NCBI RefSeq assembly: GCF_014195655.1
Contig: NZ_JACICD010000001.1
Location: forward strand, 472,682-536,681
DNA from: Ancylobacter tetraedralis
GTDB lineage: Bacteria; Pseudomonadota; Alphaproteobacteria; Rhizobiales; Xanthobacteraceae
DNA: 64,000 nt
Reading direction: 5' to 3'
Shown here one piece after another: positions 56,293-64,000 of this stretch. Each line of letters opens with the position of its first letter. Position 1 is the first letter of the stretch. The notes beneath the pieces were generated by a model. The model saw only the letters and a list, made by a program, of their open reading frames with translations, had not been told where the DNA came from and did not search any database. The translations under genes and the position numbers were made by a program.

Positions 56293-56751
56293 CTAATCCT
56301 GCAGCAGCGCCTCCAGCCGGTCGAGCAGCGGCAGCTGGCTCGGCAGCATCTTGGCGCGAGCCTCGACAAGGGTAAACCAGCTTGCCCGGTCCACTTCCGG
56401 GTAGTCGCGCAGCTGCCCGCTATGGGGCGGCCATTCCAGAGAGAAGCGGAGGCTCGCGACGGTGCTGATGTCGAGGTCGCCCTCCTGCGCGAAGGCATGC
56501 ACGGTCTTGCCGCCCTTCTGCCGCACCGAGCCGAGCGGCTGCAGCGGGCCCTCGGCGGGCTGGCCCACCTCCTCGTGGAACTCCCGGCGCGCGGTGGTCT
56601 GCTCCTCCTCGCCATCCTCCATCTGGCCCTTGGGTATGGACCAGGCGCCCTCATCCTTGCGGCTCCAGAACGGGCCACCCGGATGGATAAGCAGAACCTC
56701 GATGACACCGCCGGCCCGGCGGTATCGGATGATGCCGGCACTTTTCCTCAC
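56293..56751 (-). CDS. Nudix hydrolase
   Basis: The protein has 152 residues starting with GTG 56751. The Nudix box GQMEDGEEEQTTARREFHEE (then VG) has all the key Glu residues. WSRKDEGAWSIPKGQ precedes it. The short sequence resembles Nudix proteins acting on diadenosine-type or nucleoside diphosphate substrates, but the substrate is unknown. Beyond it a 216-bp gap to the dehydrogenase gene shows nothing clear. Confidence 0.86.
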   Translation of the reverse strand: MRKSAGIIRYRRAGGVIEVLLIHPGGPFWSRKDEGAWSIPKGQMEDGEEEQTTARREFHEEVGQPAEGPLQPLGSVRQKGGKTVHAFAQEGDLDISTVASLRFSLEWPPHSGQLRDYPEVDRASWFTLVEARAKMLPSQLPLLDRLEALLQD

Positions 56752-56967
56752 GCCCGTCCCCCCGTTCAGGCGAGTTCCGGAGCGTCGTCAGACGCGCGCC
56801 AGCGGATGGGTCCGCCGCCGCTTCGCCTCGCGCGCGTCAGCTGCCTTGCTCCGCCGTCGCGCCGCTCCGTTCGGCAATATTGAAGGGTTCTTTCTCCCGA
56901 TGTGTCAAACCGAGCGAAAACCCCGGCACCGCGCGCAGCTGCGCTTGGGGCGGCCGGGGCGGCGTGT

Positions 56968-59418
56968 TCATGCCTTCACCCGTGTCATCTGCGGATCGTA
57001 GAGCGGGGCGAGGCTGGCGGTGGCGGCGACGCGCGCGCCGGCAACTTCCAGCTCGTAGCTTCCCGAGAGTACATAGCCGGCGTCGACGCCCGCGGGGTCG
57101 CGGACATAGCCATAGCCGATCGGCTTGCCCAGCGTGTAGCCGAAACCCCCGCTCGCCAGCCAGCCGGCGCGCACGCCGTTGCGATAGATGGTCTCGCGGC
57201 CGAGCAGCACGATGGCGGGATCATCCACGGTGAAGGCGGCGAGCAGGCGCGGCAATGGCTTGGCGCGCTGCGCTTCCAGCGCCTCCCGGCCGAGGAAGGG
57301 CTGGTTGGTCCGGAGCTTCACCGCCCAGCCGAGCCCGGCGACGAGCGGGGAATGGTCCGGGCCGATCTCCGCGCCCCAGGCGCGATAGCCCTTCTCCAGC
57401 CGCAGCGTCTCGATGGCGCGGTAGCCGGCCAGCGCCAGCCCGTGCGGGCGCCCCGCCTCGATGAGCGCATCGAACACCGTGGCGGCGAATTCGGCGGGTA
57501 CGTGCAGTTCCCAGCCGAGTTCGCCGACATAGGTCACGCGCAGCGCGATCACCGGCGCGCCGGCGATGGTGACCTCGCGCACCCGGCCGAACGGGAAGCC
57601 GGCATTGGAAAGATCGTCGCTCGTCAACGCGCCGAGAATGTCGCGCGCCTTTGGCCCGAACAGCGACAGCACCGCATGGGCGGAGGTGACCTCGATCAGC
57701 CTTGCCTCCAGCCCGTCGGGGATATGGCGGGCGATCCACTCGAAATCATGGGTGGCGAAGCCGGTGCCGGTGACGATGTAGTAGCGCTCCGGTGCGAGGC
57801 GGGCGACGGTGAGGTCGCACTCGATGCCGCCGCGCGCGTTGAGCAGCTGGGTGTAGGTGAGGGTGCCCGGCGGTTTGGAGACGTCATTGGCGCACAGCCA
57901 CGAGAGCGCCGCCTCGGCATCGCGGCCGACCAGCTCGAACTTGGCGAAGGAGCTCTGGTCGAACAGCGCGGCCCGCTCGCGGCAGGCTTCGTGCTCGCGG
58001 CCCACGGCCGCGAACCAGTTCGGCCGCTCGAAGGAATAGCGGTCGCGCGGCTCTTCCCCGTCGGTGGCGAACCAGTTGGCGCGCTCCCAGCCGAGCTTTT
58101 CGCCGAATACCGCGCCGGCGGCCTTCAGCCGGTCATAGAGCGGGGAGCGGCGCAGCGGGCGCCCGCTGGCATGTTCCTCGGCCGGCCAGGCCATGGTGTA
58201 GTGCTTGGCATAGGCCTCCAGCGTGCGGGTGCGCACCCAGCCCTCGTCGCGGTGATTGGCGCCGAAGCGGCGGATGTCGACCGGCCACAGGTCATAGGGC
58301 GCCTCGCCCTTCGCCACCCATTCGGCCAGCGCCATGCCCGCGCCGCCGCCGCTCGCGATGCCGAAGGCGTTGAAGCCGGCGCCGACATAGATGCCGCGCA
58401 CCTCCGGCGCCTCGCCGAGGATGAAATTGCCGTCCGGCGTGAAGCTCTCGGGCCCGTTGATCAGCTGCTTGATGCCGGCGCTCTCCAGCGCCGGCACGCG
58501 GCCCAGCATGAGGTTCATGGTCGGCTCGAAATGCTCCCAGTCCTCCTGCAGCAGCTGGAAATGGAAGCCGTCGGGAATGCCGCGCATCGCCCAGGGGATC
58601 GGGTTCGGCTCATAGCCGCCGGCCACCAGCCCGCCGACTTCCTCCTTGTAGTAGGTCAGCCGGTCGGGATCGCGCAGGGTGGGCAGGTTGCGCGGCACGC
58701 CGGGGATCGGCTCCGTCACCATGTACTGGTGCTGCACGGGCACGAGCGGAATGTTCACCCCGGCCAGCTGGCCGAGCGCGCGCGACCACATGCCGGCGCA
58801 GATCACCAGCTTCTCGCAGGCGATGCGGCCGGCGGTGGTGACGACCGCACGGACCCTGCCGTGCTCGACCTCGATCGCCTCGACGCCGATCTCCTCGGCA
58901 ATGGTGACGCCGGCCATGCGGGCGCCCTTGGCCAGCGCCTGCGTGATGTCGGACGGGTTGGCCTGCCCGTCGGTGGGCAGGAAGGCGGCGCCGACCACGT
59001 CGTCGATGGTCATCAGCGGCCACAGGTCCTGCGCCTCCTTCGGGGTGAGGAGCTGCATGTCGAGGCCGAAGCTCTTGGCGGTGGTGGCTTGTCGCTTCAC
59101 CTCGGTCCAGCGGTCGGCATTGCAGGCGAGGCGCAGGCCGCCATTCATCTTCCAGCCGGTGGCAAGGCCGGTCTCGGCCTCCAGCCGCTTGTAGAGCGCG
59201 ACGCTCTCGCCCAGCAGCTGGGTGATGTTGGCGCTGGTGCGCAGCTGCCCGACCAGCCCCGCCGCGTGCCAGGTGGAGCCGGAGGAGAGCTTGTTGCGCT
59301 CCAGCAGGATCACGTCGGTCCAGCCCATCTTGCCCAGGTGATAGGCCACCGAGGTGCCGACAATGCCGCCGCCGATGATGACGACGCGGGCGGAGGTGGG
59401 AAGATCGGGGGCGCTCAT
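56968..59418 (-). CDS. FAD-dependent dehydrogenase with GcvT domain (sarcosine/dimethylglycine type)
   Basis: The protein has 816 residues. The N-terminal FAD domain begins VVIIGGGIVGTSVAYHLG; the following SGSTWHAAGL motif contains His51, which covalently binds FAD in sarcosine and dimethylglycine dehydrogenases. The C-terminal half is a GcvT-like folate-binding domain (RAALFDQSSFAKFELVG, VTYVGELGWELHVPAE). The reaction would demethylate an N-methyl compound and load the methyl onto tetrahydrofolate (or H4MPT). It overlaps the kinase-like gene as ATGA and is probably co-regulated by the DeoR protein. The true substrate is unknown. Confidence 0.88.
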   Translation of the reverse strand: MSAPDLPTSARVVIIGGGIVGTSVAYHLGKMGWTDVILLERNKLSSGSTWHAAGLVGQLRTSANITQLLGESVALYKRLEAETGLATGWKMNGGLRLACNADRWTEVKRQATTAKSFGLDMQLLTPKEAQDLWPLMTIDDVVGAAFLPTDGQANPSDITQALAKGARMAGVTIAEEIGVEAIEVEHGRVRAVVTTAGRIACEKLVICAGMWSRALGQLAGVNIPLVPVQHQYMVTEPIPGVPRNLPTLRDPDRLTYYKEEVGGLVAGGYEPNPIPWAMRGIPDGFHFQLLQEDWEHFEPTMNLMLGRVPALESAGIKQLINGPESFTPDGNFILGEAPEVRGIYVGAGFNAFGIASGGGAGMALAEWVAKGEAPYDLWPVDIRRFGANHRDEGWVRTRTLEAYAKHYTMAWPAEEHASGRPLRRSPLYDRLKAAGAVFGEKLGWERANWFATDGEEPRDRYSFERPNWFAAVGREHEACRERAALFDQSSFAKFELVGRDAEAALSWLCANDVSKPPGTLTYTQLLNARGGIECDLTVARLAPERYYIVTGTGFATHDFEWIARHIPDGLEARLIEVTSAHAVLSLFGPKARDILGALTSDDLSNAGFPFGRVREVTIAGAPVIALRVTYVGELGWELHVPAEFAATVFDALIEAGRPHGLALAGYRAIETLRLEKGYRAWGAEIGPDHSPLVAGLGWAVKLRTNQPFLGREALEAQRAKPLPRLLAAFTVDDPAIVLLGRETIYRNGVRAGWLASGGFGYTLGKPIGYGYVRDPAGVDAGYVLSGSYELEVAGARVAATASLAPLYDPQMTRVKA

Positions 59419-60302
59419 CGGCGGTCCATCTCGTTGAAGGCGGCAAGGGCGGCCTCGAACCGCGCGAGGTTCTCATGCGTGTAGGCGCGGTAGTCGAAGT
59501 CGATCGGCGAATGGATTTCCGAGACCATGCTCCACATGGCCTCGCGCAGCAGCGAGGCGGTCAGCATGGCCTGGAAGGCACGGCGCCGCGTCTCATCCGG
59601 CGGCGCGCCGAAATAGAGCGCGAGCAGGCGCTCCGCCTCCTCGGCGCTGAAGCCGTTATTGGAGGCGAGCCCGCCGAGGTCGAACAGCGGCGAGTTGAAG
59701 CCGCCATAGTCCCAGTCGATCAGCCACAGCCGGGTGCCGTCGTCGAGGAAGTTGGCGGGCAACAGGTCGTTATGCCCGAACACGATGTCGACCGGCCCGA
59801 CCGCCGCCTCCAGCCGCGCCGCCACGTTGAGATAGCGCGGGATCTCGCCGCCCAGCCGGAAGCGGGCCTCGGTGAGCCGGTGCGCATAGTCGCGCACCAC
59901 ATGGAACACCCAGAAGGCCGGCGCGGGGCCGCGCAGATGAAGCGGCACGCCGTGATGGGCGCGGCGCACCAGCGCGGCGACGCGCTCAATATCGGCCCGC
60001 ACGTCGTCCGCGCCATAGGTGCGGCCCTCGATATAGTCGAGCACCAATATGCCCGGCTCGGCGTGCCGCACGGCGGGCGAGACGCCGGCCGCATGGGCGG
60101 CGCGGCTGGCGGCAAGCTCGGCCGCGCGCAGGATGCCGTGCTCGGGAATATCCGCGCCCACCCGCACGACGAAATGGCGGCCATCATCCTCCACGCGGAA
60201 ATTGGTGTTGGTGATGCCCCCCGTCAGCGGCTGCGGATCGACCCGTCCACGCCAGAAGGCCAATGCGCGCACCTTGTCCCGGATGGCGTCGGTGTCGCTC
60301 AT
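59415..60302 (-). CDS. Choline/ethanolamine kinase-like phosphotransferase
   Basis: The protein has 295 residues, starting at ATG 60302. The APH-type kinase shows LTGGITNTNFRVEDDGRHFV (ATP loop), IVFGHNDLLPANFLDDGT (catalytic HND-N) and LIDWDYGGFNSPLFDL (DFG-equivalent). The family includes choline kinases; the substrate may be a methylated amine or alcohol. The stop codon overlaps the next gene as ATGA, so the kinase and GcvT-FAD enzyme are one operon divergent from deoR. A longer start at 60398 is rejected. Confidence 0.85.
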   Translation of the reverse strand: MSDTDAIRDKVRALAFWRGRVDPQPLTGGITNTNFRVEDDGRHFVVRVGADIPEHGILRAAELAASRAAHAAGVSPAVRHAEPGILVLDYIEGRTYGADDVRADIERVAALVRRAHHGVPLHLRGPAPAFWVFHVVRDYAHRLTEARFRLGGEIPRYLNVAARLEAAVGPVDIVFGHNDLLPANFLDDGTRLWLIDWDYGGFNSPLFDLGGLASNNGFSAEEAERLLALYFGAPPDETRRRAFQAMLTASLLREAMWSMVSEIHSPIDFDYRAYTHENLARFEAALAAFNEMDRR

Positions 60303-60454
60303 AAGGCGGTGCCCGGGAGCGAAAGACGAAGCGGGCGAAGGGCGGACAGGGGGACCATGGACAGACACCCGATCTGGAAGGGCCGGCAGCGGGGGCACAT
60401 TCGGCCCATGACGATGAGGATCACGGACATTCCCACGAAAATCAACACAGAACC

Positions 60455-60474
60455 CTCAAATTTGTTGATTTGAG
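60455..60474. promoter_or_regulatory. Inverted repeat in the divergent kinase/deoR promoter
   Basis: CTCAAAT (60455-60461), TTGTTG, ATTTGAG (60468-60474) is a perfect 7-bp inverted repeat within the 213-bp AT-richer gap between the kinase start and deoR. It is a candidate operator for the DeoR protein controlling both directions. Confidence 0.55.
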
Positions 60475-60515
60475 AGTCTCAACTCCACAAACTTGCCCGA
60501 CAAGGGAGATCGCGC

Positions 60516-61325
60516 ATGACCGTTCCTCACCCCACGCGCTGGCAGGCGGCGATCCTCGAGGCGGTGCGCGCGCAGGGCTTCGCCCGTATCCGCGCGCTGG
60601 CGGAAAAGCTCGGCGTGTCGGACGAGACGGTGCGCCGGCATGTGCGGGCGCTGGTCGAGGCCGGCATGCTGACGCGCGCCCATGGCGGCGTCGCCTGGGC
60701 GGGGCCCGCGCCGATCCCGCTTGTCGCGCCGCTTGCCGCGCCTCTCGCCGAAGCCCCGTTCGAGCGACGCCTGCGCGTGCACGCCGCGGAAAAGCGGGCG
60801 CTTGCCGCGGCGGTCGCGGCGCGGGTCGAGGACGGTCAGGTTCTGCTGATCGATACCGGCTCGACCACCGCCTATGTGGCGCAGGCGCTGGGCATTCGCC
60901 GCAACCTCACCGTGATCACCAATTCGCTGGAGATTGCCCGCCATCTGGTCGGCCGCGCGGGCAACCGCGTCTACATGGCCGGCGGCGAACTGCGCGCCGA
61001 TCTCGCGGCGACTGTCGGGCCGGAGGCGCTGGCCTTCATCCGGCAGTTCCGCGCCGACCTCGCCATCCTGTCGGTGGCGGCGGTGGACGCCGGCGGGACC
61101 TTCATGGATTTCGACCTGGACGAGGCGCGTATCGCCCGCGCCATGATCGAGGCGTCGAGCCGGGCGCTGGTCGTGGCGGACAGTTCCAAGTTCGGTCGGC
61201 GGGCCGCCGTCGGCATCTGCGCCACCAGCGATATCGACCTTCTGGTGACGGACCGCGCGCCCCCGTCCGCCGACGCGGGCTGGATCACCGAGGCGGGCAT
61301 CGAACTCATCGTGGCGCCCCTCTAG
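60516..61325 (+). CDS. DeoR/GlpR-family transcriptional regulator
   Basis: The protein has 269 residues; AAGGGAG precedes ATG 60516. N-terminal HTH: FARIRALAEKLGVSDETVRR, then HVRALVEAGMLTRAHGG. The C-terminal sugar-phosphate-isomerase-like sensor has LLIDTGSTTAYVAQALG and NLTVITNSLEIARHLVG, and ends with SDIDLLVTDRAPPSADAGW. It is divergent from the choline-kinase-like/FAD-dehydrogenase operon and probably represses it in response to a phosphorylated metabolite made by the kinase. The ligand is unknown. Confidence 0.87.
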   Translation: MTVPHPTRWQAAILEAVRAQGFARIRALAEKLGVSDETVRRHVRALVEAGMLTRAHGGVAWAGPAPIPLVAPLAAPLAEAPFERRLRVHAAEKRALAAAVAARVEDGQVLLIDTGSTTAYVAQALGIRRNLTVITNSLEIARHLVGRAGNRVYMAGGELRADLAATVGPEALAFIRQFRADLAILSVAAVDAGGTFMDFDLDEARIARAMIEASSRALVVADSSKFGRRAAVGICATSDIDLLVTDRAPPSADAGWITEAGIELIVAPL

Positions 61326-61408
61326 CGGCGCACATCGGCTCGCCCCCCAGGCAAATACCTCATGCCGGCTTGACAGCGGGTCCTGCGACGGGCGTGTTGG
61401 GCAGGCTG

Positions 61409-61620
61409 CATGGTGTCCGCGTGGATTGCTCCGCGCGGATGAAACGGGAATGGGGAAGGGCGCTGGTCCGGTCACGGACACCGCGCCCGAAGCCCCGACC
61501 GCCCCCGCGACTGTGAGCGGCGAGCGGCCTTCCAACGCGCCACTGGCCTGCCCCCGCGAGGGGAGGGCCGGGAAGGCGGAAGGCTTGCCGTGACCCGCGA
61601 GTCAGGAGACCGGCCCTGCA
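61409..61620 (+). ncRNA. Cobalamin riboswitch (AdoCbl type)
   Basis: The region contains the canonical sequence landmarks in order: GGTGTCCG at the start, GATGAAACGGGAA, CCCCGCGACTGTGAGCGG, GCCACTGG, GGGAAGGCGG, and the B12 box AGTCAGGAGACCGGCC (61600-61615). The following 50 bp lead to the ribosome site AGGAG of the CbiM-like gene. Cobalamin binding should switch off translation or transcription of that uptake gene. Edges are approximate (about 10 nt). Confidence 0.93.
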
Positions 61621-61668
61621 GGAAGGCCCATGCAAACGCCGTCGGGTGAGACGGCACAGGAGAGACCC

Positions 61669-62346
61669 ATGCATATCGAACCCGGCCTCGTGGCCGAAGG
61701 AAAGATCTGGCTCAGCTATGTAACGGCGGCGGGCGCCGGAACCTATGCGCTGAAGCTGGCGGCCGACGCCGTGCGCGAGCGCGGGCTCGGCTCGCTTGTC
61801 GTCCGCAGCGCGATGACCACGGCGCTGGTCTTCGCGTTCTTCGAGGTGCTGCCGCATCATCCGGTCGGCGTGTCCGAGGTGCATCTCATCCTCGGCTCGA
61901 CGCTGTTCCTGATCTTCGGCCTCGCGCCGGCCGCGATCGGCCTCGCGCTCGGCCTGCTGATCCAGGGGCTCTTCTTCGCCCCGTTCGACCTGCCGCAATA
62001 CGGCATGAACGTCACCACGCTGTTGGTGCCGCTGTTCGCGCTCACCGCGCTGGCCGGCCGCATCATCGCGCCGAATACGCCCTATGTGGAGCTGAAGTAC
62101 CGCCAGGCGCTGGCACTCTCCACCACCTACCAGGCCGGTATCGTCGTGTGGGTGGCGTTCTGGGCGTTCTATGGCCAAGGCTTCACCGTGGAGAACGCGG
62201 CCTCGATCGGCTCGTTCGGCGCGGCCTACATGCTGGTCGTTCTGGTCGAGCCGCTGGTCGATCTCGCCGTGCTGGCCGCCGCCAAGGCGCTCAACGGGCT
62301 CAAGGGCAGCCCGATTTTCGAGCGTCGTCTCTATAACGCGGCCTGA
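61669..62346 (+). CDS. CbiM-like energy-coupling permease under B12 control
   Basis: The 225-residue membrane protein starts at ATG 61669 with AGGAG 7 nt upstream. It has about seven helices and an N-terminal MHIEPGLVAEGKIW reminiscent of CbiM (MHIxEG), where the terminal His and adjacent residues bind cobalt/nickel. VSEVHLILGSTLFLIFGLAP, LIQGLFFAPFDLPQYGMNVT and LPHHPVG are conserved in the CbiM group. It stands alone: no CbiN, CbiQ or CbiO follows, so it may be a solitary cobalt or corrin permease. The riboswitch supports a cobalt/B12 role. Confidence 0.82.
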   Translation: MHIEPGLVAEGKIWLSYVTAAGAGTYALKLAADAVRERGLGSLVVRSAMTTALVFAFFEVLPHHPVGVSEVHLILGSTLFLIFGLAPAAIGLALGLLIQGLFFAPFDLPQYGMNVTTLLVPLFALTALAGRIIAPNTPYVELKYRQALALSTTYQAGIVVWVAFWAFYGQGFTVENAASIGSFGAAYMLVVLVEPLVDLAVLAAAKALNGLKGSPIFERRLYNAA

Positions 62347-62354
62347 TATCCGGG

Positions 62355-62377
62355 CCGGGAGGCGCTGCGCCTCCCGG
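62355..62377 (+). terminator. Hairpin terminator after the CbiM-like gene
   Basis: CCGGGAGGCG (62355-62364), CTG loop, CGCCTCCCGG (62368-62377) form a perfect 10-bp stem only 9 bp past the stop of the permease gene. It is followed by TTCCCCTC, not a full T tract. It separates the two convergent genes. Confidence 0.6.
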
Positions 62378-62390
62378 TTCCCCTCGCGGG

Positions 62391-63821
62391 TCAGACGCTA
62401 ATCCGCCCCGTCGCCAGGCCATAGAAGGCCAGCACGGCCCCGCCCGCCGCCACCGCGAACAGCAGCGCCTCGGCCGGGGCGAATACCCGGTGGCCGCGCT
62501 CGCGCTGGGCGATGACGAACAGCACCGTGCCGGGCGCGTAGATCACCAGCGACAGCAGCAGGAATTTCAAGCCGCCGGCATAGATCAGCCCGGCGGCGTA
62601 GAGCGTGGCGAGGCCGGCGCGCGTGAGGTCGACATTGCGGCCCTTCGGCTCGCGCCCATAGGTCTCGCCGCTCAGCGCCAGCTTCAGCGCATAGGCGGCG
62701 ACGAGGAAATAGGGCAGCAGGATCATCGAGGACGTCAGCTTGAGCGCCAGCAGGAAGGCCTGCTCGGCGAACAGCGTCAGGATCAGGAACAGCTGGATCA
62801 GGCTGTTGGTCAGCCACAGTGCGGCGAACGGCACCTTGTTCCGGTTCTCCGCCGCCAGAAAGGCCGGCATGCTCTCCATCTTCGCGGCCGAATAGAGCAC
62901 CTCCGCCGCCAGCAGCGACCAGGAGAGATAGGCGCCCAGCACGGAGACGATGAGCCCGAGGCTGATGAACACCGCGCCCCACGGCCCGACCAGTGCGGCC
63001 AGCACGCCGGCCATGGACGGGTTGCGAAGTTCCGCCAGATCCGGCCGCAGCATCACGCCATAGGACAGCATCGTCACCAGCACGAGCAGGCACAGCACGC
63101 CGAGAAAGCCCAGCAGCGTGGCGAGGCCGACATCGGAGCGCTTCCTGGCATAGCGCGAATAGACGCTGGCGCCTTCGATGCCGACGAAGACGAACACCGT
63201 TACCAGCATGGTGCCGCGCACCTGCGCGAACAGGCCCTCGCTCTCCAGCCCCGGCCCGCCATGGAAATTCACGGCGAAGATATCGGCTTTGAAGCCGAAC
63301 CCAACGAAGACGAGGAAGATCAGGATCGGAATGATCTTGGCGACCGTCACAACGGTGTTGATGAAGGCCGCCTCGCGCACGCCGCGCAGGATGAGGAAGT
63401 GCACCACCCACACGCCGACCGAGGAGATCGCCACCGCCGTCACGGTGTTGCCGTCGCCCAGAACCGGGAACAGCGCCCCGAGCGTCGACTTGATCAGCAC
63501 CCAGTACGAGACATTGCCCAGGCAGCACACGGTCCAGTAGCCGAGCGCCGAGAGGAAACCGAGATAATTGCCGAAGCCGGCCTTGGCATAGGCATAGACG
63601 CCCGCGTCCAGCTCCGGCTTGCGGCGCGACAGTGTCTGGAACACGAAGGCCAGCATCAGCATGCCCCCGCCCGCGATGCCCCAGGCGATGATGGCCCCGA
63701 GCCCGCCGGTGACGCGCCCGAAGGTCTGTGGCAGCGAGAAGATGCCCGCCCCGACCATGGAGCCCACCACCATGGCGGACAGCGTCGGCAGGGCGAATTT
63801 CTGCGGGGAAGGTTCGGTCAT
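62391..63821 (-). CDS. APC-family basic amino acid/polyamine antiporter (ArcD-like)
   Basis: The protein has 476 residues and 12-13 membrane helices. MVVGSMVGAGIFSLPQTFGR is the APC helix-1 signature; SALGYWTVCCLGNVSYWVLI, FVFVGIEGASVYSRYARKRS and LSWSLLAAEVLYSAAKMESM match arginine/ornithine antiporters and related APA transporters. It probably exchanges arginine/ornithine or another basic amino acid pair. No arc genes are near. ATG 63821 has CAGGTG about 6 nt upstream. The exact substrate is uncertain. Confidence 0.85.
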   Translation of the reverse strand: MTEPSPQKFALPTLSAMVVGSMVGAGIFSLPQTFGRVTGGLGAIIAWGIAGGGMLMLAFVFQTLSRRKPELDAGVYAYAKAGFGNYLGFLSALGYWTVCCLGNVSYWVLIKSTLGALFPVLGDGNTVTAVAISSVGVWVVHFLILRGVREAAFINTVVTVAKIIPILIFLVFVGFGFKADIFAVNFHGGPGLESEGLFAQVRGTMLVTVFVFVGIEGASVYSRYARKRSDVGLATLLGFLGVLCLLVLVTMLSYGVMLRPDLAELRNPSMAGVLAALVGPWGAVFISLGLIVSVLGAYLSWSLLAAEVLYSAAKMESMPAFLAAENRNKVPFAALWLTNSLIQLFLILTLFAEQAFLLALKLTSSMILLPYFLVAAYALKLALSGETYGREPKGRNVDLTRAGLATLYAAGLIYAGGLKFLLLSLVIYAPGTVLFVIAQRERGHRVFAPAEALLFAVAAGGAVLAFYGLATGRISV

Positions 63822-63851
63822 CGAGGCACCTGAATGCGTCCGTCAAACGTT

Positions 63852-63964
63852 CCTCTCCCCGCCGGGGAGGGGAGGGGTAGTCCGCACAGCGGGTCGGGGA
63901 GGGGATCGACGATGGCGGAGCGGCAAAACCCCTCACCCCAACCCTCTCCCCGAGGGGGAGAGGG
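63852..63964. repeat. Dispersed intergenic palindromic repeat at the window edge
   Basis: CCTCTCCCC (63852-63860) pairs with GGGGAGGGG (63864-63872), one mismatch. Further on, CCCTCTCCCC (63942-63951) and GGGGAGAGGG (63955-63964) form a perfect 10-bp hairpin. CCCCTCACCCCAACCCTC together with the hairpin is a widespread proteobacterial intergenic repeat type. The last 36 bp of the window show nothing else, and the 63822-64000 gap holds no gene. Confidence 0.75.
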
Positions 63965-64000
63965 GGACGGGTGCGCGTGCGGCTCCCTCGGCTCAGAGGA

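Overview
The window is GC-rich, densely coding chromosomal DNA from an alphaproteobacterium, most likely Hyphomicrobiales. A Xanthobacteraceae-type methylotroph (Ancylobacter/Starkeya/Xanthobacter-like) fits best. This rests on tetrahydromethanopterin/methanofuran-type cofactor genes, a glyoxylate-shunt pair with an ScfR/RamB-type regulator, FixJ-type signalling and an FNR/FixK-type box. It is inferred from gene content and protein character; no database search was run. I see no rRNA, tRNA, CRISPR, transposase or phage genes.

Layout. 1-4.0 kb (minus): five overlapping genes for H4MPT/methanofuran-type cofactor synthesis. 4.1-6.9 kb (minus): a terminator, a SpoU/TrmH RNA methyltransferase and a Uup-type ABC-F ATPase, the last two joined by a GTGA overlap. 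7.0-11.1 kb (plus): a D-2-hydroxyacid dehydrogenase, then exbB-exbD-tonB behind an AT-rich leader with an Irr-like motif. 11.2-17.5 kb (minus): an orphan nuclease-like gene and a complete dipeptide ABC transporter dppA-B-C-D-F. 17.7-24.6 kb: glutaryl-CoA dehydrogenase, an Rrf2 regulator, an unlisted 49-residue membrane peptide, a PIF1-like helicase, tandem EamA transporters and a succinate-semialdehyde-type dehydrogenase. 24.8-31.5 kb: an FtsK-type translocase without membrane anchor, a GNAT protein, a nitroreductase and a large MscS channel.

31.8-37.7 kb is the glyoxylate-shunt region: malate synthase G, isocitrate lyase, a small unknown protein and a divergent ScfR-like regulator with repeated TGTAAA motifs between them. 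37.9-42.8 kb is an amine-utilisation unit: copper amine oxidase, a 73-residue membrane protein coupled to an APC permease, and a divergent AraC regulator. 42.8-51.2 kb (all minus) runs from a MASE4 histidine kinase through two receiver proteins into hydrolases (isochorismatase-like, alpha/beta hydrolase, XapX, YtcJ-type amidohydrolase) and an MFS-monooxygenase-like fusion.

51.4-56.8 kb holds a DUF2188 protein, a PhaC-like serine hydrolase, a CBS-BON protein behind a perfect FNR/FixK box, glutamine-dependent NAD synthetase and a Nudix hydrolase. 57.0-61.3 kb is a methylated-amine/choline-like module: a GcvT-fused FAD dehydrogenase coupled to a choline-kinase-like protein, with a divergent DeoR regulator. 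61.4-64.0 kb has a cobalamin riboswitch controlling a CbiM-like permease, an APC basic amino acid antiporter and a dispersed palindromic repeat at the right edge.

The most distinctive points are the anchorless FtsK, the amine oxidase/permease unit with its coupled small membrane protein, the FNR-box CBS-BON/PhaC-like region, the PD-(D/E)XK-like orphan, the riboswitch-controlled solitary CbiM-like permease, and two small proteins (49 and 79 residues). No complete new defence or mobile system was found.
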